A model generated the notes under the pieces. The model saw nothing but the letters and a program-made list of their open reading frames with translations. It was not told the origin of the DNA and searched no databases. From positions 1 through 64,000 of the forward strand of contig FNPS01000002.1 in the NCBI GenBank assembly GCA_900107365.1: a stretch of 64,000 bases of DNA, read 5' to 3'. This DNA is from Flavobacterium aquidurense (GTDB lineage: Bacteria > Bacteroidota > Bacteroidia > Flavobacteriales > Flavobacteriaceae). This document shows positions 55,398 through 62,147 of this stretch, piece by piece; positions within the stretch are counted from its first letter, which is position 1, and the number at the start of each line of letters is the position of its first letter. Both the position numbers and the translations under genes were made by a program.

Positions 55398-56534
55398 CTA
55401 CTCTTTATAATCATCAATTGCTCTCTGATAAAGTGCTTCGTATTTAGGCAATATATTTTTGATATCGAATTTCTTCGCTACTTCTAAAGCATTCGCCTTA
55501 AATTGATTTAAAATTTCATCGCTTTCTAAAATTTTAATTGCATTCGCAGCCATTTCTTCCACGTTTCCTACATTGCTCAAATATCCTGAAACACCTTCAA
55601 AATTAACTTCAGGCAAACCTCCTGAATTACTTGAAATTACCGGAACACCACATGCCATTGCTTCTAAAGCTGCCAAGCCAAAACTTTCTGTTTCAGATGG
55701 AAGTAAAAACAAATCGGTCAAACATAAAATTTTATCAATCTCATTACTATTCCCAAAGAAAATTACTTTGTCGTAAATTCCCAATTCCATACATAAAACT
55801 TCCGCTTTTTCTTTTTCAGGACCATCACCAACCATCATTAATTTAGCCGGCATCACTTTCTGAATATTATAGAAAATCTTAATAATATCCGGAATACGTT
55901 TTACCTTTCTAAAGTTACTAATATGAGTAATAATACGCTCATTTTCCTTCGCCATCACATAACGATGACAAGGAGCTGTTGGATCCGTTTTTACTTTATC
56001 CAGCTCAATAAAATTCGGAATTACCCTTATTTTGTTCTTGATCTTGAATAATTTCAACGTATCATCTTTCAAACTCTGAGAAACCGAAGTCACATAATCT
56101 GATTTATTGATACTAAAAGTTACGGCAGGTTTATAAAAAGGATGATTTCCTACCAGCGTAATATCTGTTCCGTGAAGCGTTGTAATCATCGGAAGATTAA
56201 TTCCTTCATTTTTCAGCATTTGCTTTGCCATATAACCCGCATACGCGTGTGGAATTGCATAATGCACATGAAGCACTTCTATTTTATATAATTTCACCAT
56301 ATCGACCAATTTGCTTGATAAAGCCAATTCATAAGGCTGATAATGGAAAAGAGGATATTCAGGAACGTTTACTTCGTGATAATGAACATTAGGATTTAAA
56401 AGTGCCAGTCTAACCGGCTGACTGTAGGTAATAAAGTGGATTTCGTGTCCGCGTCTGGCTAATTCGAGGCCTAATTCTGTGGCTACAACCCCACTACCAC
56501 CAAATGTCGGATAACAAACTATTGCTATTTTCAT
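55398..56534 (-). CDS. bshA: N-acetyl-alpha-D-glucosaminyl L-malate synthase
   Basis: 378-residue GT4 glycosyltransferase for the first step of bacillithiol synthesis (UDP-GlcNAc plus L-malate). BshA marks: CYPTFGGSGVVATELGLELA, HVHYAIPHAYAGYMA, TTLHGTDITLVG, and the donor motif SFGLAALEAMACGVPV. Bacillithiol is the main low-molecular-weight thiol in many Bacteroidetes. bshB and bshC are not in the window, though PIG-L-type enzymes such as BshB share a fold with the C-terminal domain of the NagB fusion. No adjacent genes of the pathway. Confidence 0.95.
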   Translation of the reverse strand: MKIAIVCYPTFGGSGVVATELGLELARRGHEIHFITYSQPVRLALLNPNVHYHEVNVPEYPLFHYQPYELALSSKLVDMVKLYKIEVLHVHYAIPHAYAGYMAKQMLKNEGINLPMITTLHGTDITLVGNHPFYKPAVTFSINKSDYVTSVSQSLKDDTLKLFKIKNKIRVIPNFIELDKVKTDPTAPCHRYVMAKENERIITHISNFRKVKRIPDIIKIFYNIQKVMPAKLMMVGDGPEKEKAEVLCMELGIYDKVIFFGNSNEIDKILCLTDLFLLPSETESFGLAALEAMACGVPVISSNSGGLPEVNFEGVSGYLSNVGNVEEMAANAIKILESDEILNQFKANALEVAKKFDIKNILPKYEALYQRAIDDYKE

Positions 56535-57030
56535 GTATTAAATTTAGTACTACGAAAGTACTCAAAAATCACGTTTATTCCCGTATTTAAAATGTTACAT
56601 TTTTGTGAATCTTAGAAACATCAGATTATTAGTGTTTTAGATTATAGGATATTTTATGTACAGAGATACTGAATTACGAACAGAAATTTTCTGCTGTAAT
56701 TTTTATCAGGAGCAGAAATTTCATTTTCAAAAGAACCACTCGTCCCGCTGTCCGCTATATTCCCAATTAACAAAAACTACGGCTAAAAAGCCTTGTTTTT
56801 CTAAATCGGGAGATACCGCTCCCATCGGGGCTAAATTAGAGGTTTTAGTTTTCATAAGAACTTTTTTTTCTTCCCGAAGTCACGGGATAAAAACCTGGCG
56901 GGTTAATCGTAATCCATCTTTGTCAAAGGTTAAAACTTTGACAAAGATTTCCGCAATCCTGACATTCCGAGGAACGACAAACTTTGGCAAACCTGAAACC
57001 TGAAACTTGAAACAATTGAACTTACTAAAC
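56535..57030. repeat. Repeat island with hairpins, no convincing gene
   Basis: About 500 bases. Contains a perfect 13-bp hairpin ATCTTTGTCAAAG / CTTTGACAAAGAT (56916-56948), a REP-like GCTCCCATCGGGGC (56818-56831), a GGCTAAAAAGCC stem (56781-56792), a CCCGAAGTCACGGG stem (56872-56885), and CTGAAACCTGAAAC words near the end. The open frame at 56656-57003 has no family or signal and is probably chance; the words CCCGCTGTCCGCTATAT look like the dispersed repeats of flavobacteria. Confidence 0.6.
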
Positions 57031-57066
57031 AAAAAAAGGCATAAAATCTAAATTTCATGCCTTTCA
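57031..57066 (-). terminator. Terminator after the conserved 160-residue gene
   Basis: Arms AAAGGCATGAAAT / ATTTTATGCCTTT in the minus-strand reading, followed by T run (A-run at 57031-57037 on plus). Confidence 0.8.
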
Positions 57067-57085
57067 AATATATTATAAATTTCTC

Positions 57086-57568
57086 TTAGAAAAATCTGCT
57101 ATGCCAGCTATCAGCCGCAGGAACTTCCCAGGATTCATTAAATTCTTCGATATTGTTTACCAAATTATTAAAAACAATCGTATTCTCAGAAACCGATTTA
57201 TCTTTAACCATTTTCTTGAAATCAATTAATGTCTTGTGAGCAATATGCTCGCCGTTTTTAAAAGTCACGTTCATTTTATCTAACAAATCAACGCTGTACT
57301 TTTTCTCCAAACTCTGTATAAATTCTACAGAACTATCAATTGAACATCCTGTAGCTGCCTGTACATCCTGATTTACAGCCAAAATAATAAATCGGTTGTA
57401 TTTCAATAAATATGACGCTTCTAAGCTTGTTCCATGCGCTGCCCATTCTTCTACAAAAGCTTTTAGGTCAGTTTCAATTTCAGAAAACTCTTCCTCAGAA
57501 AATTTTCTGTTTGATTGATAAATCCAAACTCGGGATTCACCAGGTAAATCTTCAAAAGGTATATACAT
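57086..57568 (-). CDS. Conserved Bacteroidetes protein often named 'ABC transporter ATPase'
   Basis: 160-residue cytoplasmic protein starting MYIPFEDLPGESRVWIYQS. It has no Walker A, signature or Walker B motif, so the common database name ABC transporter ATPase is not supported. Distinct segments are SNRKFSEEEFSEIE, the patch FVEEWAAHGTSLEASY, RFIILAVNQDVQAATGCSIDSSVEF and a C-terminal NNLVNNIEEFNESWEVPAADSWHSRFF. Cys in ATGCSIDSS may be functional. Upstream it is separated from the Fe-S gene by repeats. Function unknown, but length and sequence pattern are well kept in the phylum as far as I recall. Confidence 0.85.
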   Translation of the reverse strand: MYIPFEDLPGESRVWIYQSNRKFSEEEFSEIETDLKAFVEEWAAHGTSLEASYLLKYNRFIILAVNQDVQAATGCSIDSSVEFIQSLEKKYSVDLLDKMNVTFKNGEHIAHKTLIDFKKMVKDKSVSENTIVFNNLVNNIEEFNESWEVPAADSWHSRFF

Positions 57569-57573
57569 TTAAT

Positions 57574-57602
57574 TTTAGATTTTAGATTGTTGATTTTAGA
57601 TT
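57574..57602. repeat. 29-base repeat identical to 3001-3029
   Basis: TTTAGATTTTAGATTGTTGA followed by TTTTAGATT, directly upstream of the start codon of a leftward gene, as at the other copy upstream of rnz. After it, words of the CTTAGAACC type run to 57662. Confidence 0.9.
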
Positions 57603-57663
57603 ACTGGATAGTTTCAAGTTAGATAACTTAGAACCTTAGAATCTTAGTACCTCAGAACCTTAG

Positions 57664-58455
57664 TTATAAATCTTGTGCATTAGCAATCAACTCCGCAATA
57701 TCCATAACTTTAACCTGTCCTTCTTTCTCCTGATGTTTAATACCATCAGTTAACATAGTGTTACAGAATGGACAACCCGCTGCAATGATATCCGGTTGTA
57801 CTTCTAAGGCGTCTTCAGTACGTAAAACATTCACTTCTTTGTTTCCTGGCTCAGCATCTTTAAACATTTGCGCTCCACCAGCTCCACAACATAATCCGTT
57901 TGCTTTAGAACGTTTCATTTCGACCAATTCAACATCCAGTTTCTGAATTAAATCTCTTGGCGCTTCGTATACTTTATTTGCTCTTCCTAAATAACAAGGA
58001 TCGTGAAAAGTGATTTTTTTTCCTTTAAACTGACCACCTTCCACAGTCAGTCTTCCTTCATCAATTAATGACTTCAAAAACTCAGTATGATGAATTACAT
58101 CATATTGACCTCCTAATTCAGGATATTCATTTTTTAAAGTATTAAAACAATGCGGACAAGCTGTAACTATCTTTTTAGCTTCATATGCATTTAAAACCTC
58201 GATATTCATCATGGCCTGCATCTGAAACAAAAACTCATTTCCAGCACGTTTTGCAGGATCTCCGGTACAACTCTCTTCTGTACCTAAAACTGCAAATGAA
58301 ACATTAGTACGATTTAAAATACGCACAAATGCTTTGGTAATTTTTTTTGCTCTATCATCAAAACTTCCTGCGCAACCTACCCAAAATAAAACTTCTGGTT
58401 GTTTTCCTTCGGCTAACATTTCAGCCATTGTTGGCACTACTAAACTTTCTGACAT
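57664..58455 (-). CDS. (Fe-S)-binding protein with two CCG domains (HdrB-like)
   Basis: 263 residues with the cysteine-rich CCG pattern twice: N-terminal half with VGCAGSFDD, ESCTGDPAKRAGNEF and CPHCFNTL; C-terminal half with FHDPCYLGR, NGLCCGAGGAQMF and CPFCNTML. This is the HdrB/GlpC/LldE type domain that binds Fe-S clusters and passes electrons to or from quinone-linked or thiol substrates. It follows a membrane Fe-S subunit on the same strand (129 bases), so the two probably form one complex in the inner membrane. Confidence 0.9.
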   Translation of the reverse strand: MSESLVVPTMAEMLAEGKQPEVLFWVGCAGSFDDRAKKITKAFVRILNRTNVSFAVLGTEESCTGDPAKRAGNEFLFQMQAMMNIEVLNAYEAKKIVTACPHCFNTLKNEYPELGGQYDVIHHTEFLKSLIDEGRLTVEGGQFKGKKITFHDPCYLGRANKVYEAPRDLIQKLDVELVEMKRSKANGLCCGAGGAQMFKDAEPGNKEVNVLRTEDALEVQPDIIAAGCPFCNTMLTDGIKHQEKEGQVKVMDIAELIANAQDL

Positions 58456-58584
58456 CTTCTTTTGTTGTTAAATCGGTTAATCGTTACATTGGTTAATCGC
58501 ACTCTCTCTACTATAACCCTACTAAAAACCTCAAATATTTTATTCGCTTAAGCGGTTAAGTCAATAACCAATTAAACCTTAATT

Positions 58585-59922
58585 TTAATTCTCGTTTTTC
58601 CAGTTCAATCTGTCTTGTTGACTGTATTGCCATGGTGCTCCATTGTTTTCAATATTCGTCATCATAGCATTCAGTGACATTGGAGCAGCACTTTGTTCCA
58701 TCACCAAATAACGACGCATATCCATAATAATAGACAACGGACTGATGTTTACCGGACATTCTTCAACACAAGCGTTGCAAGAGGTACAAGCCCACAATTC
58801 TTCTGGTGTAATATAATCGTTCAATAATGTTTTATTGTCCGGAACAAAAACCCCTTTATTGGCATCAATATTTTTTCCTACTTCTTGTAAACGATCTCTT
58901 GTATCCATCATAATTTTACGAGGAGACAATTTCTTACCTGTTTGATTGGCAGGACAAGATGATGTACAACGTCCGCATTCTGTACAAGTGTAAGCGTTTA
59001 ACAATTGAACCCAGTTTAAATCCTGAACGTCGCTCGCACCAAATTTACTCGGAGCTGCATTTTCATCAACCGGAGCTGCAGCAAACGGATCAGCATTTGG
59101 ATCCATCATTAACTTCACTTCTTTTGTAACTGATTCTAAATTATCAAATTGCCCTTCTGGTTTCAAGTTGGCAAAATAGGTATTTGGGAAAGCCAAAAGA
59201 ATATGCAAATGTTTTGAGAAATATAAATAGTTCATAAAAACCAAAATACCCGCAATATGTAACCACCAAAAAGTTTCGAACAATAGGGCAACCAACTCAT
59301 TTGACATTCCGTTAAATAGTGGCGCAATAAATTGACTTATTGGAAAACTTCCTGCTCTGTGAAAATGCGAAAATCCTCCTGGAACATTCTGCAAATGCAA
59401 ATCAGCAGCATCCATGAATAAAAATAAAAACATCAAAACGGTCTCGAAATACAATATGTAATTCGCATCACTTTTAGGAAATCCATTTAAATCCGGATTA
59501 ATAAAACGTTTTAAACGGATCACATTTCTTCTGATCCAGAAAACGGTAACAGCAAAGATTACCAATATTGCTAATATTTCAAATGAAGCAATTAAAACAT
59601 CATAAACTACACCCAAATAAGGCGCAAAAACTCTATGAGTTCCAAATAATCCATCAATAATAATTTCAAGTAATTCTATATTTATGATAATAAATCCAAC
59701 ATATACCACAATATGCAATGCACCTGCTACAGGTCGTTTCACCATTTTAGATTGTCCAAGAGCAATCATAGCCATGTTTTTCCAACGTGCTTTTGGATTG
59801 TCTTTTCGATCTACATCAACTCCTAAATTTATGTTTCTAATGATTTTCTTTATGCTTGAAGCAAAAAAACCAAAACCAGCTATCAGAAGTATAGCGAATA
59901 AAATATTATCTAAATAACTCAT
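58585..59922 (-). CDS. Membrane Fe-S oxidoreductase subunit (HdrC/NarI-like fusion)
   Basis: 445 residues. N-terminal half: about five to six helices with conserved His (HIVVYVGFIIINIE, FAVTVFWIRRN, LHIAGILVFMNYLYFSKHLHI), like a b-type cytochrome of the NarI family. C-terminal half: two 4Fe-4S sites, CTECGRCTSSCPANQ and CTSCNACVEECPV. Together with the CCG protein encoded next, it resembles heterodisulfide reductase HdrDE-like or succinate-dehydrogenase-like quinone modules. The physiological donor is unknown. Its start lies five bases after the MCE gene stop, so they are co-transcribed. Confidence 0.9.
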   Translation of the reverse strand: MSYLDNILFAILLIAGFGFFASSIKKIIRNINLGVDVDRKDNPKARWKNMAMIALGQSKMVKRPVAGALHIVVYVGFIIINIELLEIIIDGLFGTHRVFAPYLGVVYDVLIASFEILAILVIFAVTVFWIRRNVIRLKRFINPDLNGFPKSDANYILYFETVLMFLFLFMDAADLHLQNVPGGFSHFHRAGSFPISQFIAPLFNGMSNELVALLFETFWWLHIAGILVFMNYLYFSKHLHILLAFPNTYFANLKPEGQFDNLESVTKEVKLMMDPNADPFAAAPVDENAAPSKFGASDVQDLNWVQLLNAYTCTECGRCTSSCPANQTGKKLSPRKIMMDTRDRLQEVGKNIDANKGVFVPDNKTLLNDYITPEELWACTSCNACVEECPVNISPLSIIMDMRRYLVMEQSAAPMSLNAMMTNIENNGAPWQYSQQDRLNWKNEN

Positions 59923-59927
59923 TCTAA

Positions 59928-60893
59928 TTATTTTTTGTCAGTTGTATTGGCATCTTCTGTAGGTGCAACATATGGTTTGTTTTTCTTTCCAAAAAGAGAA
60001 ACATTCACATAACGTGTCGGATATAAGCGAACATCCTGCAATAATAATTCAAGCTCTTTTGAAGTTTTAGCCAGATTATTATACAAAGCATCGTCATTCA
60101 GCAATTTACCCGCCGTACCTTTTCCTGAATTCAGGTTTGTCATAATACCATCAAGTTTTGCTAAAGTTTGGTTTAGGTTTCTAACTGTTTTTCCTAAATC
60201 AGCTTTATGTAACGAATCTGAGATTTTATTAAAGTTACTCGACATCTTATTGAAGTTCGTAACTGCTCCGTTAATCTGTGCTTTATTGGTATCTAATATA
60301 GAATTGATACTTCCTGACGCTTTATGAAATTGCTCCATCGTCTGACTTAATTCGGCCAGCGATTTTTTAAGATCTTCCTGTCCCTTTTTGTCCAGAACAT
60401 TATTTAATCCGGCAACCAGAGTATTAATATTTTCAAGCATCAGATTTAACTTTTGCTGAATTGGCTCAATTTTACCTCCTAAAGACTCGGTTAAACCTAA
60501 TTCAACAGCTGGAGCCAGGGTCTGACCATCAACTGCAAGTTCTTTGTCAGCAAGATTTGGTATAATCTTAATCTGTTTTCCACCAATTAAACTTGGCGAA
60601 TATAAAGATGCCTTACTTGTTTTAGAAATTGGAAAATCAGTTTTCAACTGTAGTTCTACTAATAATTTACCAGTATTGTCGTTGATTGTAATCTTAGTTA
60701 CCTTACCAATTGCAAGTCCGTTTAAAGTTACGGGTGCAGACTGAGCCAGATCTTCCACATTATCATATTCAACATATAATGTTTTATAATTTGTAAAAAG
60801 GTCTTTGCCTTTTAAAAAGCTGTAGCCCCAAATAAATAATAAAATTGACGCGATGACTAAAATAGCCGTTTTAATTTCTCTTGTTAGTTTCAA
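59928..60893 (-). CDS. MCE/MlaD-family lipid-binding protein
   Basis: 321 residues. One N-terminal transmembrane helix (about 9-27), then an MCE domain (about 35-115: YVEYDNVEDLAQSAPVTLNGLAIGKVTKI, IGGKQIKIIPNL), followed by a long helical stretch (about 135-285) with repeated N/L/I/S spacing and a short basic tail. It is anchored in the inner membrane with the MCE ring in the periplasm, presumably moving phospholipids between membranes. No mlaE/mlaF genes are adjacent. The gene lies between the amidase and the Fe-S subunit on the same strand. Confidence 0.92.
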   Translation of the reverse strand: MKLTREIKTAILVIASILLFIWGYSFLKGKDLFTNYKTLYVEYDNVEDLAQSAPVTLNGLAIGKVTKITINDNTGKLLVELQLKTDFPISKTSKASLYSPSLIGGKQIKIIPNLADKELAVDGQTLAPAVELGLTESLGGKIEPIQQKLNLMLENINTLVAGLNNVLDKKGQEDLKKSLAELSQTMEQFHKASGSINSILDTNKAQINGAVTNFNKMSSNFNKISDSLHKADLGKTVRNLNQTLAKLDGIMTNLNSGKGTAGKLLNDDALYNNLAKTSKELELLLQDVRLYPTRYVNVSLFGKKNKPYVAPTEDANTTDKK

Positions 60894-60943
60894 AATTCTA
60901 AGTGTTTGTACAAAATTAATATAAATATTCGAACTTGTGGCTA

Positions 60944-62065
60944 TTATTTAGTCGCGTCCTGAATACTGATTTTCTCTCCATCTTTAGTAGCAACTAAAAA
61001 TGATGCTCCATATCCTTTACTTTTAGCTTCTTGCAAATATTTTTGTGCTGCTTCGTAATCTGAAGTTTCCTGATAGAAATATTTATAAATATTGTTTTCG
61101 TACAGCATTGTTACATTTTTAAGTCCTTTAAAATTTTTAGGCTCCAATGGTGTTTTCTTGATACTTGCTATCAATTGTACTTTAAAAAAAGTGCCTTTTG
61201 TTGCATTTTTGTTTGATGCAGGAGCAGCAATAACCGTTTTTGGTTTAGCAGTATCTTTTGCTGGTCTGGCATCCATTATTTCAGGAGCGCCAGAGCCAAA
61301 ATACTCTCTTTTGTAACTCAAAATGGCTTCGGCAATTGCTTTGGCAATATCATTCTGTCCTTCTTCCGAATTTAAAATATTACCTTCTGTTGGATTAGAT
61401 ACAAAACCGGTTTCAACCAAAACTCTAGGCATATACGCTTTATGAAGTACCATAAAAGGCGCCTGTTTCACTCCACCCTGGCGAAGTTTTTTTCCTAATC
61501 TATCAAAATTATCTTCAATTTTACTGGCTAATGCAATACTATTATCTAAATATTCTTCCTGCATTAAAGTCATTCCAATCATTGACTCAGGAGAATTTGG
61601 ATCGTAACCTTCATATTTACGTTTATAATCTTTCTCTAACGTAATTACCGAGTTCTCTTTTTTCGCAGCTTCAAGATTCGATGCTACTTTACTTAAACCC
61701 ATTACATAGGTTTCTGTTCCGTCTGCGGCTGTATTCTTGTTCGCATTACAGTGTATAGAAACAAAAATATTTGAGTTTGCTCTGTTAGCAATGTTCGCTC
61801 TTTCGACCAAATCGATAAAAACATCACTTTTACGGGTATAAATAACATTAACGTTTGGGCTATCTTCTAATATTTTCCCAACTTTTAACACAATGGCCAA
61901 TGCAATATTTTTTTCGATTCTTCCGCTATATACGGCACCAAAGTCATGATCACCGTGTCCGGCATCAAGTGTAACCTTAAAAACATTTGCCTGACTATAT
62001 GCGCAAAATGAAATTATAGTTAGAAAAAAACTAAATATTAGCCTAGTTTTGTTAAATATATTCAT
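60944..62065 (-). CDS. N-acetylmuramoyl-L-alanine amidase (Amidase_3) with SPOR-like tail
   Basis: 373 residues from Met at 62065 (MNIFNKTRLIFSF, signal to AYSQ); the frame extends 22 codons upstream, without a signal peptide there. Amidase_3 domain about 27-255: zinc His37 in TLDAGHGDHDFG, YTRKSDVFIDLVERANIAN, VSIHCNAN, and catalytic Glu218 in VLVETGFVSNPTEG. The C-terminal 75 residues have the SPOR-like pattern FKVQLIASIKKTPLEP...YKYFYQETSDYEAAQKYLQEAKSKGY, which binds denuded septal glycan. The enzyme cleaves the peptide from peptidoglycan during division. Divergent from the LptD-like gene. Confidence 0.94.
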   Translation of the reverse strand: MNIFNKTRLIFSFFLTIISFCAYSQANVFKVTLDAGHGDHDFGAVYSGRIEKNIALAIVLKVGKILEDSPNVNVIYTRKSDVFIDLVERANIANRANSNIFVSIHCNANKNTAADGTETYVMGLSKVASNLEAAKKENSVITLEKDYKRKYEGYDPNSPESMIGMTLMQEEYLDNSIALASKIEDNFDRLGKKLRQGGVKQAPFMVLHKAYMPRVLVETGFVSNPTEGNILNSEEGQNDIAKAIAEAILSYKREYFGSGAPEIMDARPAKDTAKPKTVIAAPASNKNATKGTFFKVQLIASIKKTPLEPKNFKGLKNVTMLYENNIYKYFYQETSDYEAAQKYLQEAKSKGYGASFLVATKDGEKISIQDATK

Positions 62066-62147
62066 AAATCTAAAAGTTAATTTTAATAAAATGCAACTGC
62101 TATAATTTTTGCAATTGATTATTTTTGACAAAAAATTATATGTAAGT

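Noticed and set aside
56656..57003. 115-codon open frame on plus in the repeat island
   Set aside because: No signal, no family pattern, odd composition, and it crosses several hairpins and repeat words; more likely chance in repeat DNA.
62066..62131. Longer amidase start
   Set aside because: Would place 22 residues before a complete signal peptide and run into the divergent promoter region.
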